Origin: Panax quinquefolius
Taxonomy: Eukaryota > Streptophyta > Magnoliopsida > Apiales > Araliaceae
DNA: 64,000 bases
Direction: 5' to 3'
Assembly (NCBI GenBank): GCA_020205615.1
Contig: CM035166.1
Span: 87,039,043-87,103,042, forward strand
The position numbers and the translations under genes were made by a program. Within the stretch, counting starts at the first letter, position 1; every line of letters starts with the position of its first letter. Positions 20,786 to 33,589 of this stretch are shown piece by piece. Below the pieces are notes generated by a model. That model was not told the DNA's origin, searched no databases, and worked only from the letters and a program-made list of their open reading frames with translations.

Positions 20786-22618
20786 TGTGACGCCCCCAAA
20801 ATAGGTCCACACAACCCATTCTGAGTTGCCAAATACATGGTACATAAAACAAAATTTAAACTTCATTAATACAACTGTCACTCATAATACGACAAGACAT
20901 ATGCTGTGAGTTTTAATACAATATTGTCTTGTAGACAATATCCAAACTCAAATAAAGTCCTCATTACAATTATTGATACACTATTTTACAAAATAGTGAG
21001 GACTGTTATAATAATTGTCTTGAACCATCACTCCACACCCTGACTATTCCCAGCTATATCCTCGTCTCTTGAGAAGAAAAATGGAACACAAAGGAAAAGG
21101 ATGAGCTCAACTAGCCCAGTAAAGAATATTATGACTAAGATAATGCAGAACAAAATCTGATAGAATACAATAGACAACAAGTTTTAGATCAACAACTGCA
21201 GTGGAAAAAATAATCCATTAGAAGAGTCAAGTAGAGCATGATGTCTACTATCTTCCATGATTTAAAAGTTCATCATCAATATTTTATCCCTGTAACATCA
21301 ATCAATAATTATTTTTAATCAATGAATTATCTATGCACTACGGGCCAAAGATATTCATCAATCAACAGTTCATCTTTGCACTACGGGCCAAAGATAACTT
21401 TCAACATAATTTTAAGTCTGAGAATTATGATAATGATAATAAGAATGAATCAAGTGAGACCATAACATGGATTCAATTTCAAGAATAAGGGTCACAACAG
21501 ATAACTTGGACAAAGAAGAATTTTTTTTGTGAACAGTACGCTTGATGAATAGTTCCGTATGTATGAACAGTGCCCATGAATAGTACCCAGACATGAAAAG
21601 TTTTAAATTTAATAAGAAAGCTCAGACCAATATTCCAATGAAATGATATTAGATGAAACAAAATTCTAATCATTTCAAGAATTATAGAAGCAATACTTAC
21701 CATAGTAAGTTTAAATTTAGGTATACGAGGTGAAATAATATCGCTTACGTAATATGAAGTATGAAAGAAAATGATATCCCTTACGAATATGGAAGGAAAT
21801 AATATCATTTACGAGCATTGAAAGAAAATAATCTCCTTTTACGAAAAAAATAATATCCTTTACCCTAGTAAAAACTGGATTTGACTGGAATATCGGATAT
21901 TATTCTGAGAAAATCTTGCACTGCTATCAACACTCAAAAATATCCTTATACTCACAAGAAATACGCTCAATATTATATAGAGAGAATTTTCTAATTCTGG
22001 TGTGAGTTTCATTGTTTAACTAAGCAACCTATTTATAGGGAAGTGGTAGCACGCCACTTCTGACAAATTCACATACGAACATTATTTTGAAAAAGGTGCA
22101 ACACACTCCTTTTGAAAAAAACACCAACTTGTTCACCATCATTTATCACATGTTTTTGAAAATAAAAGAATTCAAATTCAATTTGATCATCTTCACTCTA
22201 TTTAATTCACATGCCAAAAATATAATAATATTACCATTTCAATTATAAAAATTATACTATTATATTATCACATTATACTATTATAATGTAATATTATAAT
22301 AATATATAAATATATTATCGGAGAAGATAATTATGGTTTCATAAAAGTAAAAACTTTCAACAATTGTCTCATTCAAAAATTCCTCTATTTATATCAAAAT
22401 TTAAAGAAATATTTACTTACCATATTCATCAATTATTTACAATTCTTCAATAATTATTTCTAATTAATAATATAGATTCACAATCTCGATAACCAGATCG
22501 TTTCTAGGAAAAAAAGGGTTTTCCGATAAGGATTTTTCCTTACTGGCGCACAATTATATGACCTAACCCCTTTCCTCGACATAATTTTCTAGACATTATT
22601 AATAATGCTATCTAATAA
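20786..22618 (-). repeat. 5' LTR of element B, interrupted
   Basis: 1,833 bases of LTR from TGTGACGCCCCCAAAATAGG, with the GCACTACGGGCCAAAGATA sub-repeats at 21330-21400 and a reverse TATA (CCTATTTATAGGG) at about 22029. It is colinear with the solo LTR at 22683 up to TCTAGACATT..TCTAATAA, where element D begins. Confidence 0.85.
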
Positions 22619-22682
22619 TGTAAGACCCCAACTTTTATGAATAAAATGAAATTTTCTCTATTTATTATTTTGAAATAGTAAG

Positions 22683-25135
22683 TGTGACGCCCCCAAAATA
22701 GGTATCTGACACCCATTACGAGGTTGCCAAATACATGATACGGAAAGCAAACTACAACTTGAATAATCTGATTGTTGTGCAAAATCGACAACACATCTTT
22801 GTTAGTTTAAATACAAATATTGTCTTCTGAGACAATATCCACACTCAAATAAGTCGTCATTACAATTATTCAAACACTATTTTATAGAAATAGTGAGGAT
22901 ACGCTAAAAACATCTTTCTAGAACCATCACTCCATTACCCGATTAGATCCTGCTATATTACTCACCTCACGAGAAGAAAAATGGACAAAAAGGAAAAGGG
23001 TGAGCTCAACTAGCCCGATAAAGAATATTATGACTAAGATAATATACAACAAATTATCATTAGTCCTCAGCGAGGAAAAATCGATAGAATATAATAAACA
23101 ACAAGTTTTAGATCAATATTCTGCGGGCGAAACAACAATCCATTAGAAGAGTCAGTAGAGAACGAGTTCTACTATCTTCTAAGATTTGAAAGTCCATCAT
23201 CAATATTTTATCCCTGTAACAACAATCAATATACATCTTTAATCAATATTCATTTTTGCACTACAGGCCAAAGATATTCATTTGTATCACCAGTTGGTCA
23301 TGTTCATCTCAACACCTATTCATCTTTGCAGACTACGGGCCAAAGATATTCATCAATTAATCATTCATCTTTTTGCACTTTCGAGCCAAAGATATTCGAT
23401 AATATCATCATTTAGGAGTGAGGATGATGAAAAATATTTTAAAGAAAATGAATCCGATTAAGCGGAAGGACAAATAGTAGGGATTAGTATAGCGGTTTAT
23501 CCAAGATTAATAATACCCCATAATAACCAATTTTGTAGCAGAATTCAAAAATAAAGATCAAAATATGGATACTGATCAAAGATAGTAACCATAATAGACA
23601 TCTTGGACAAAAGAAGAAAATTTCATTTTTAGGTTGAATAGTCTTAGTATCGTGAATAGTAACCCCGGAACACAAAAAGTTTAAAATTTGATAAAAAGTT
23701 TAAACCAATATTTTGGCATAATGATATCCAAAGAAATAATATCATTTATGAAGAAAATAACATCCCTTACCTCAAAATAACCGTACTTTTGACTGAATTT
23801 CGGATATAGTGCTGACAGAAACTTGTACTGAAAAATAGAAACTCACAAAGTATCTAAATACTCACAAAATACGCTCAATAATATAGAGAGAGAAAGAGAG
23901 AAATCTTATGTTTCTGGTGTGATTTTCAATTCTAACTTAGCCCTCTATTTATAGGAAAGTGTTAGCACGCCGAAGCAGACTTGACCTACAACCTGATGGC
24001 TTTACCTGCTACTATTGTCACCCACCACATTTGAAATAAAATTCAGCATATTTCTTCACCAACCACAAGTGGGGCCCACTCAATTCTAGAATTTTCCACC
24101 AAAATCATTTATAAACCTTATTTCTAAATCAATCACCTCTTAAAATTCATAACAAATCATACGTTCATTTTTAACGGTTTAAAATTTGTGGACATATACT
24201 CAACTTATATATGTATAACATATCCAAAAATCACAACGATCCAACGGTCGGATTAAAAATTATAACTCACGTAATATATCTCAAAAACACTGGTTTAATT
24301 TTTAATACCTCCATTCCGACAAAAATACTGATAAAACACCTCAACATTAACTCCTTCATTTTTAACCACAATAAATATATCCAACATTTATATCCACATA
24401 AAATAAATATTTCCTTATCATATGAATTAATTAAATAATATTACAGAATCACATTTATAATGACGGTAGTTCCTGGGGAAGAGGGGCTTTCCGATAAAAA
24501 TTCTCTCTTCTTGGCGTGCGATTAGGTGACCAAACCTCTCCTTGTGAACTTTCTAGACATTGCCAATAATCTTTATCTAATAATATTATTCAAATAATAT
24601 GAATTATTGATCGATAATGGGAAATACTGATGCGGTGATAATTATTGAAGCAATAATAATATAAAATATCAACGCAACAATTATTGAATAAAATAAAATA
24701 TTGAAGAGTAATTACTGTAACAATTATTGAGTAGTGCATTCTTATGTAAGGATCGATAATTCATCAATCTTTTAATGCATCCACGCGTATTATTGTATTT
24801 TAACCATAGGGTATTCAATAGTGTTAGCAGTAACAACTACGTCGTTATTTATAAAAACTTCGAACTTGTCGTTTTCTTCATCAAGCGATTATTACATTAT
24901 GGGGCCCACAAATGGCTATGGCAAATCGTCAAATATTCCCAAGACAACAAAGAATATTCCACGACCAAGCGAATATTCCCAAACTAAATGATGATTATTT
25001 TATAACCACTTACTTATTTTGCAAAATTTTCACATTTCACCCATAACCAGATAATTATATCAAATTAATACCTTATTATTCACAATAATAATTAGAGGAA
25101 ATTCGATTTTATTTATAATAAGTTGGGGTCTTACA
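22683..25135 (-). mobile_element. Solo LTR of the same family
   Basis: 2,453 bases, TGTGACGCCCCC...GGGGTCTTACA on the plus strand, flanked by a perfect 5-base duplication GTAAG (22678-22682 and 25136-25140). No interior is present, so it is the product of LTR-LTR recombination of a minus-oriented element that inserted about 64 bases inside D's LTR. Confidence 0.93.
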
Positions 25136-26430
25136 GTAAGGGGTTGATTTGATTAATGTGGTTAGTTATGGGTAAAATGAGCAAATATTTTTTAAAAAGC
25201 AAGTGGTTATAAAATATTCATTGTTGTCGGGGAATATTAGTTTGGTCGTGGAATATTCTTCTTTGTCGAGAATATTCGTGATGCGACTGACAGCAGACCT
25301 TTTATGGGCCCCATAACGAAAGCGATTGAATGAAAAAATGACAAGTATGAGTTTTTATAAATAATGACGTAGTTATTCATGAGATTAACAATCTATTGGA
25401 ATACTTTCGATGATTAAAAATAGTAATGTCTGTGATGTTTATATGATAGCACCTGATATTGCACCAATTATTAATTCTTATGTAAGAATGCACTACTCGA
25501 TAATTATTACGATAATTCTTTGCTCAATATTTTATTTTATTGATTCAATAATTGTTATGTTGATATTTTATATTATTGTTGTTTGATAATTGTCCTTTGC
25601 CTGATATTTCCCATTATCATATCAATAATTCATATTATTTGAATAATATTATTAGATAACATTATTGGCAATGTCTAGAAAGTTACATCGGGAAAAGGGT
25701 TAGTCATCTAATCTAATTGCCAAGATGAGAAAATTCTTATCGAAAAGCCCCTATTTCTAGAACGATCGATTGTCATTATTGTGATTACGTAATATTATTT
25801 GTGAATAATTAATTATTGATTTATATGATAAGAAAAATATTATTTATGTGGATATAAATGGAGGAATTTTTAAAAAAGTGACAATTGTTGAAAATTGATA
25901 TTTTATCTTTTCTGATAAAATAATGCATTCAAATATATTATTATATTTCATTATAAATGTATAATGCGATAATATAATAATGATTATATTTTTACAATGA
26001 ATGTGCGAGATATGAATAAAAGAATATTTTTGTTACAAAAAAAATGTTAAATGTGTTGGTGGGCCTCATTTTTGACTGAAATTTGATTATAGCCTACAAA
26101 ATCGTCCGTATGTGGATTTCAGTCAATTTCTGTTTAGAATTTGGAAAAACTTAAATCTTCAAAGTTGTAGAAAATTAAATTTCCTATGGAATGGACATAA
26201 GATTCGATTTTTTTTGATAAAAGGCTATTTATTATGAATTATTGAAGTTTCAGAATAATTAATTTTTGGAGTTATAAATGTTTTATTTAAGAAAAATGTA
26301 TTTTTTTATTTTTTGTGGGGTGGGTCCCACTTGTGGTTGATGTTTTGGACTGGTGGTGTGCGTATGAATTTTTTTTTGAAAATATTATTATTTTATTAAA
26401 TTTTCTGCTTTGGTGTTCTAACCATTTTCC

Positions 26431-26440
26431 TATAAATAAG
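26431..26440 (+). promoter_or_regulatory. TATA box of element D LTR
   Basis: CCTATAAATAAGGG, followed 50-60 bases later by CT-rich TTTTCTCTCTCTATATT. The same arrangement, reversed, occurs in the other LTR copies (for example CCTATTTATAGGG near 22029), which supports a real core promoter. Transcription would start at about 26465. Confidence 0.65.
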
Positions 26441-27706
26441 GGTGCCTAGGTTAGAATTAAAAATCACACCAGAAACTGAAGTTTTCTCTCTCTATATTAT
26501 CGAGCGTATTTTTGTGAGTATTTTGATAATTTAAGTGTTGCTATACGGTGCAAGTTTCTTTCAGCATTATATCCGGTGTTCCAGTCAGAAGTACTGTCCC
26601 TTTGAGGTAAGAGATGTTATTTTTTTTTTCGTAAATGATGTTATTTCTTTTAATATCATTATATCGGAATATTGGTAAAATTGTTCTTGTGAAATTCTTA
26701 TCTTTTTGTGTCGGGGTTACTATTCACGTATACGACACTATTCACGTATACGCCACTATTCACAGAAAAATTAAATTTTTTTCTTTTCTTGTCCAAGTTG
26801 TTTATTATGGTTAGTAGCTTTGATTGTATCTATGTTTTGATCTTCATTCTTAAATTTTGCTCCACAATGGTTTATTATGGAGTTTTTTTGAACATGGATG
26901 AACTAAAATATGAACCATTAATCCTTGTTATTTTATCTCACTGGATTCATTTTCTTTAAAATATTTTCATCATTCTCAGTCCTAAATGGTGATATAACTG
27001 AATATCTTTGGCTTGTAGTGCAAAGATGAAAGATTACATGATGAATGTCTTTGGCCTGTAGTGCAAAGATGAACAGGTGTTGAGATGAACATGACCAACT
27101 GGGGACACGGTTGAATATTTTGGCCGTAGAGCAAATATGAATATTTGATTCAAGATGTATATTGATTGATGTCATAGGGAGAAAATATTGATGATGGACT
27201 TTAAAATCATAGAAGATAGTAGACTTCATTCTCTACTTAACTCTTCAAATGAATTGTTATTTCCGCTGTGAATATTGATCTAAAACTTGTTATCTATTAT
27301 ATTCTATCAGATTATTCCCTGTTGAGGACTAGCAATAATTTTTTCTACATTATCTTAGTCATAATGTTCTTTACTGGGTTAGTTGAGCTCACCCTTTTCT
27401 TTTTTGTTCCATTTTTCTTCTCAGGAGGCGAGAATGTAGCGGGTACTAGTCGGGGTATGGAATGATAGTTCTAAAAAGTTGTTCTAGTAGTCCTCACTAT
27501 TTTGTAAAATAATGTATCAATAATTGTAATGAGGACTTATTTGAGTTTGAATATTGTCTAGAAGACAATATTTGTATTTAAACTCACAGTATATGTGTTG
27601 TCGTATTTTACACGACAATTATAATAATGAAGTTGTAGTTATTTTCTGTACCATATATTTGGCGACTCAGAATGGGTGATGTATACCTATTTTGGGGGTG
27701 TCACAG

Positions 27707-27720
27707 TTGGTAACAGAGCT
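27707..27720 (+). promoter_or_regulatory. Primer binding site of element D
   Basis: TTGGTAACAGAGCTTA, one base different from the family's TTGGTATCAGAGC, one base after the LTR end. Confidence 0.78.
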
Positions 27721-27892
27721 TAGGGATATGGTCTCTGGAGGAGATCGGGAATAGAACTAGGAGGGGAGAGACGAGTAAATGCTTCGCTAATATGTCCTAC
27801 CTAAGCTTATTTGTTGGTTGGTCAGAATATATGGTTATTTTATGGCATGTCAATTTCTTTAATTAACCCTTGTTTTGTGGCAGTATTTAAGA

Positions 27893-28995
27893 ATGGCAGC
27901 TAAAAATATTAACGATGGAGTGAATGAGACCGTGGAGACACCTTTAATCACCAACCAGGAGAACGTGCAACATGACGACAATGTTCCTCCTGTAAACAAC
28001 ACCACTGAGCAGACGATGAACGATGAGATGTTTAGAAGCTTTTTGCGGTTCATGCAAAACCAGACGAGAGAGACTCCTGTTCAAAATACAGGTAGAAACA
28101 ATGGCAACTCACAGGTGGTCACTGCTAAGAAATTCAAGGAGTTGGGACCGCTGGAGTTTTTGGAAAAGCCGGATCCGATCAAGGCAGAAATGTGGGTTAA
28201 GCAAATTACCAAGATATTTGATGTCTTGGGATGTACGGAGGAACAGAAGGTTCCATTCGCCACCTTTATATTCCCGTGGTGAGGATTCTTGGTGGGAATC
28301 ATTAAGCATACCCGACTGCCTTTTCAATATGTCTTGGGAAGCATTTCAGAAACTATTCAATAACAAGTACTTTCCTGAAATATCCGTCATATGAAGGAGG
28401 TAGAGTTTATCAGTCTGGAAAAGAAAAAACATGACTGTGTTCCAGTACGAGGCAAAGTTCGCAGAGTTATCCAGGTTTGCACCTCATTTGGTAGAGAATG
28501 AGGAATGTATGATGCGGATGTTTCTGAGAGGTTTGAAACCCGACATTCGTCAATACCTCATTTCTCACAAATTTTCTCTATATTCAGATGTTGTGAACAT
28601 GACTCAATTGTTAGAGTGAGATAATGAGTTTGTTCAACTGGGGGACAACAACCAGGGTCGTACCGGTGGCAGCAGTCATCGGAGCAACGACAACCAGCGA
28701 GGAGGAAAATATCTGGACAAAAGCGGTAACCACTCTGTTGGTAATCGTGGCCATGATAGTAGAAGAAGCGAGCCGGGGGGAGATTTCAAAAAGAGAAGGT
28801 ACAACAATGATAACGTGAAGACGTCAGCACCATCATCAACTATTTTTAAGGGAGGAGAACGACCACCGGTCGTATGTTATAAATGCGGGAAAGAGGGACA
28901 CATCAGCCCAAACTGCCCACAATAATTCAAGGTGTGTTATAATTATGGAAAGGAAGGTCATATAGCTTGAGATTGTCCTGTAGCAAAACAAAGTC
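27893..28995 (+). pseudogene. Element D gag
   Basis: ATG at 27893 (MAAKNINDGVNETVET). The gag core FKELGPLEFLEKPDPIKAEM, VKQITKIFDVLGCTEEQ is in one frame to 28282, then frameshifts. MTVFQYEAKFAELSRFA and FLRGLKPDIRQYLISHKF follow (28431-28619), then a charged tail. Zinc knuckles CYKCGKEGHISPNC and CYNYGKEGHIA*DC lie at about 28876-28975. Stops and shifts make it non-functional. Confidence 0.88.
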
Positions 28996-29110
28996 CAGCG
29001 GGGATGGTGACTCCAAAGGCTTTCCCGGACAAGTCAAAGTCAGCGGTTCCTGGAAGAGCATTTGTCGTGATTGCCCAAAACCTGAGGAACCCGAACGAGG
29101 TGATTACGAG
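28996..29110 (+). pseudogene. Element D protease stub
   Basis: Matches the B segment before the protease active site (SPAGMVTPKA, GRAFVVIAQNLRNPNEVIT). At about 29110 it jumps to RT sequence: the active-site half of the protease and the linker, some 800 bases in B, are deleted. Confidence 0.75.
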
Positions 29111-29700
29111 AGTTAAAGGTCCAACTACAGGAGTTGTTGGACATCAGTTTCATTCATCCTAGTACATCTCCTTAGGGTGCTCCTATTTTATTCGTAAAGA
29201 AGAAATATGAGAGTATGCGACTTTGTGTCGACTACCGGGAATTGAACCATGTGACCATCAGGAATAGGTATCCGCTACCTCGCATTGATGACCTGTTTGA
29301 CCAGTTGTAAGGAGCACAATTCTTTTCAAAGATCGATCTTCGTTCTGGATATCATCAGCTAAAGATTAAAACTGAGGATATTCCGAAGACTGCCTTTAGA
29401 ACTTGGTACGGGCATTATGAATTTTTAGTCATGTCTTTTGGATTGAGTAATGCTCATGCGACTTTCATGGATATGATGAACCGTGTGTTTAAAGAATATT
29501 TAGATCAGTTCGTTGTTGTCTTTATTGATGACATCCTCATCTATTCCAAAAGTCGTGAAGATCATGAGCACCATTTGAAGCTGGTACTTCAAAGGCTTCG
29601 TGAAAACAAGCTATATGCCAAGCTGAAGAAATGTGAGTTCTGACTTGAGGAAGTAGCATTCCTTGGGCACGTGGTGTTAAAACATGGAGTATCTGTTGAC
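29111..29700 (+). pseudogene. Element D reverse transcriptase
   Basis: Contains [59 protein letters not shown] and the catalytic [17 protein letters not shown] at about 29518-29570. Stops occur at DQL*GA and at the base before LEEVAFLGH (about 29641). Confidence 0.88.
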
Positions 29701-30092
29701 CCGGCGAAGATAGAAGCAATACAAAGTTGGGACCAACCAAAGTCGGTGACCGAAGTACGTAGCTTTCTGGGCTTAGCTGGTTATTGTTGGAGATTCGTGG
29801 AAGGATTTTCTCGAATCGCTACTTTGTTAACTCAGCTGACTCAGAAAGATACAAAATTTGTATGGAGCGAGGAATGCAAGAAGAGTTTCTATGAGCTGAA
29901 GAGGAGACTCATTTCGGCACCTGTTCTGACAATACCATCTGGTTCGGATGGATTTGTTATCTACAACGATGTTTCAGGCAAAGGGTTAGGATATGTTCTT
30001 ACACAACATGGGAAAGTTATAGCCTATGCCACGCGATAACTCAAAGAATATGAGGAATTATCCTACTCATGATCTGGAGTTGGCAGCAGTCG
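29671..30092 (+). pseudogene. Element D RT thumb and RNase H start, split by element C
   Basis: 122 codons: [52 protein letters not shown], then the RNase H opening [20 protein letters not shown] with GKVIAYATR. After a stop and shift the sequence matches [10 protein letters not shown] and is cut at base 30092. The next codons ([11 protein letters not shown]) are found at 63966-64000. Confidence 0.9.
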
Positions 30093-30446
30093 TGTAGAGC
30101 CCCCAAATCTGGGTACTTAAAACCCGAACTCGGTGATTTACGATACCATTTCTATGAGCGGAATAATACTAATAATAATAACAATAATATAAAGATCAAC
30201 TTAATTACATATCATCAAAGTCTGAATCCCAAGTATGTAACCTTTAAACATTCATTACAACCCATGATAGATAATATATATCATACTTGTCTTAATAAAG
30301 TTAATTATTACATAAAATAGCATTTCTCTCATTCAACAACCTTTCCCTTTCCCTTGTTCTTAACAGAGCTCTCTAGTCGTTCACACTTACCTGAAAACAT
30401 TTAAATTAAGCAAGGATGAGCATTTGAGTGCCCAACAAGTAATAGC

Positions 30447-30451
<5 letters not shown>

Positions 30452-30487
<36 letters not shown>
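30452..30487. repeat. (AT)n microsatellite
   Basis: About 18 AT units in C's 3' LTR. The matching site in the 5' LTR (about 49645-49654) has only about five. Confidence 0.95.
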
Positions 30488-30489
<2 letters not shown>

Positions 30490-30617
30490 CTGAAAGAATT
30501 TAAATGTTTTCTTGATACTACCCTTCTACAACGATTCAACAGTTGTGAAGTAATCTGTACCAATGATAATAATATATCAATTCTATACCAAATTTTTGAA
30601 ACTACATACTGACTATA

Positions 30618-32698
30618 TGTAACACCCTTTCCGAAATAGAAAGAGAGGTTACTCAAAACATAACAAAATTGATGAATTTAATAGCAAGGCTCTAATCCAC
30701 AAAAGAATAGTCTTAAACTAATTAAATGTCTTAAGACAAACCATAATAAATGCCACACTAACTCAAACAACAATCTGAAATAACTATTACAACTCCAAAT
30801 AAATCAATGTATCATAGCCTAACGAAATATATCAAAGCTATTGGATGAAGGAGCTCTCTTCACACTTGCACTTAATTCCCACGATTACATGGGAAGAAAA
30901 AAACACGGCATGAGCGAATGCCCGATCTGAGATATAGAATACAATTAATGAATAAAAATAATTAACTCAATTAAATGAAATAAAATGAAACTAACTGAAA
31001 CGAAACTAACAAAACTAACACAACGAAATAATAGGCTGAATCAAATAGTTGGGTGTTATTTCATCTAGAAACTCTCGAAATATACATTGCCACACAGACA
31101 AGTCAAAATAGTGCCACACAGTAAGTCAAATAATGCCACACGAGCAAGTCACACACATTGAATGGCGAATCCAATGCATGTAAAAATCGGAAGGTGTGTT
31201 TGGCACAAACATCACCAATCCATGAAACGAAACGAGCAAAAAAACTAGGGCCGACCCATCGCCTCCCACAACAAAACACCAAATGGCCAACTCCCAACGG
31301 AGCACAAAGCAGAGACGCAGTGGGTGATCACACCGCGCACGGAAGGTGTCATGCCTCGGTGCCAAGAGGACATGCCTGTGGTACCCCCACAGGTGGTTAT
31401 AGCTCAGGTATACCCTAAGGTATTCTAACAAAATATAATGTCACAACACATGCGATAAAATATCAACACAAAGGGGTTCTAACGTGTACATGTTAAATCG
31501 AACGAATCATCAACACAAGTTTCTAAAAATATACTAACATGTACATCACTATAAATATCACAATAAAATTTAGACATGATACACTAGTCTAAAGAGTACA
31601 AATATGAGTTCTAATCTGGTAGCCAAAATAAATTTATCACAATAAATTGACAAGGAGCGATTATGAGAGACAACACTAAATTTGAAACGAATAACGAAAC
31701 GAACGAATTAAAAATAAAAGAGTCTCGCTGAAAGAGTACGAAATTCGTACCTGGATTAAGCAATGTAATACCCAAAATTTACACTCCAAATATACTCCTT
31801 AAATTCCCTCCGTCCGATCTAATAATAAAATAAAATTTTATTACAAATTTACCCTATAATAACATAATATTGTTAAATTTATTAGTAGACACATTTTATT
31901 ACTCTTACCAACAAAATGAATTAACTTGAATTATTATGTAAAATTTCAATATAGTTTTTATAATCTTAACATTAGATTTAATTACTGTGATTCCAATTAG
32001 TAAAGAACCAAACACCTTCTCCATGATTTCAACTTATTTAATATATTTATATTTTGCTTTCAGTAATTAAAATACAATTTAATTCATATATACTTGTATT
32101 TACAAGTAGCTTAAACAATACTAAGTAAAATCTGCTAATTCTAACCAAATGCCACAAAGATTCCGTAAATTAAAAAAAAATTGCCATCAAAAGTATGCTG
32201 TGACTCTATGCCTTAGTCTGTAGTGAAATCAAATATTATATATATACAATAGATAGCCAATCATCACATGGCTGCTTCATTAATACATGATAATATCCAA
32301 CAAGGCCACAAGTAATGATATATATATAAAAAAAAAGAAGAAAGGATTGCACCTCTTGATTCTTCAGCAATCTAATTCACAACTCCCACTCCCTCCTTCT
32401 CGGTAAGCGGCCGCCTCTTTCTTTTTTTCTTTTTTCTTATCAGACGAACAAGGTACGGTACAATGTATAGGGTTTTAAGTTTTTTTTTTATATATTTTAT
32501 TAATTTTCCAAATTTTAATAGGATTAGATATTTCCCACATGTAAATTAAACCCAATCAAATTTTAAGGCCCAATTTAATATAATCTTATACTTATTTTAT
32601 TCCACTTAAATTAAATATAATGTTTTGCCCAAACATAAGAAAGCCCACTTAAAATATTTAAAAAATATGAAATTAAATGTCATATATATATATATATA

Positions 32699-32729
<31 letters not shown>

Positions 32730-32744
32730 TTTCGGGGTATTACA
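30618..32744. mobile_element. Solo LTR of another family inside C's 3' LTR
   Basis: 2,127 bases, TGTAACACCCTTTCC...TTCGGGGTATTACA, flanked by CTATA at 30613-30617 and 32745-32749. The uninterrupted site in C's other LTR reads GACTATAAATAGGG (about 49780), which confirms the insertion. No interior or coding domain. Orientation is not decided; a TGTAATACCC-like word at 31766 suggests the LTR is itself composite. Confidence 0.9.
32677..32730. repeat. (AT)n-(ATT)n microsatellite
   Basis: ATATAT repeats passing into TTATTATTATT at the right end of the solo LTR. Confidence 0.92.
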
Positions 32745-33589
32745 CTATAAATAGGGTTTAAAGCGACATCTTATGAACATTGTTTTAATTTTCAAATAGG
32801 TTAAACAAATTCATCAAATAAACCGTCATAACTTACTTTAGCACGGGGGTGATCGGCCGTTATATTACGAATTGATCAATACTACATGAAAGAACGAGGG
32901 TATCGTTCACTCTGTCCGCCTTGGGCGCATAAAAGTTTTCCCGTGTAGGGATGTTCATACTTATGCGGGTTCCAAATCAAAGGTTTTATCTTGTTCAACA
33001 ATAATCTATAATTCAACATATATGTATCACGGGTAATTGACAAAGGTATATCAACATGTAATTAAATATAATGATTATCCAGTGGGGACACTTGTATAAC
33101 CATTTATAGAAATTAACGAATAGAATATATATCTGAATTATCATTTACTAACATGTTGATAATCAATGAGCGTATATAATATAGGGTTAATAATGCATAC
33201 AGTAATAATATAGTTTAGAAACATTCTTACTCATATCCATTGCATAAAGAAAATCTGAAAAGGTAAGATACTTTTTGATCTGTGCGCCACTACAATTTAT
33301 AATTTAGATTTATCGTTTATATCACGACTATCATTAATCGGATCATTAGATTCGATTAGAACAATATACTATAACACATAGTACTTCATTTCGCAGTCAG
33401 CACATAACCTAATCACATTATTACCCATGTTTAACAACCATTGAATCACAAATAATCACATATCTAATTAAATTATCAAAGTCCAGATAAATTTCTGAAA
33501 CATGTCGAGGTACCGACAGCTTTATCGGGTAATTATCGAGTCTAAGACTCTGTCCTGTAACTTAGTATTAATCAAATTATTTTTAAATG

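Larger units (their letters stand above)
16895..22618 (-). mobile_element. Ty3/gypsy element B, truncated at both visible ends
   Basis: A minus-oriented member of the chromovirus-like family. Reading leftward: part of the 5' LTR (20786-22618), primer site, gag, protease, RT, RNase H, and integrase up to just before the catalytic DDE core. The integrase C-terminus, chromodomain and 3' LTR are lost at 16895. The 5' LTR is cut at 22618/22619 by insertion of element D, so its remainder should lie beyond the window, after D. Confidence 0.85.
22619..27705 (+). repeat. 5' LTR of element D (with nested solo LTR)
   Basis: Begins TGTAAGACCCCAACTTTTAT and ends TTTTGGGGGTGTCACA. Removing the nested solo LTR and one TSD leaves about 2.63 kb. 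The GTAGTGCAAAGATGAA sub-repeats lie at 26995-27140. Confidence 0.9.
22619..30092 (+). mobile_element. Ty3/gypsy element D, 5' part
   Basis: A plus-oriented element inserted into B's 5' LTR (left flank AATAA). It consists of a 5' LTR (22619-27705, with a solo LTR inside), primer site, gag, a stub of protease, RT and the start of RNase H, where element C inserted. The coding sequence resumes at 63966. The rest of D lies to the right of the window. Confidence 0.9.

Noticed and set aside
24211..24438. 75-codon open frame on the plus strand
   Set aside because: It lies within the solo LTR, is AT-rich low complexity and has no homologous frame in other LTR copies that I can see.
22683..25135. Reading this LTR as the 5' LTR of element D
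   Set aside because: It is in the opposite orientation and bounded by its own TSD inside D's LTR.
16926..30092. Possible integrated pararetrovirus (RT plus RNase H)
   Set aside because: Gene order PR-RT-RNaseH-INT, LTRs, primer sites and a chromodomain in the same family show Ty3/gypsy retrotransposons; no movement or coat protein was seen.
27893..30092. Reading D, F and B ORFs as expressed host genes
   Set aside because: All are retrotransposon gag/pol with stops, frameshifts and deletions.
31103..31431. Relatively GC-rich open frames on both strands
   Set aside because: They lie inside a TG..CA solo LTR with a clear TSD and match no known domain.
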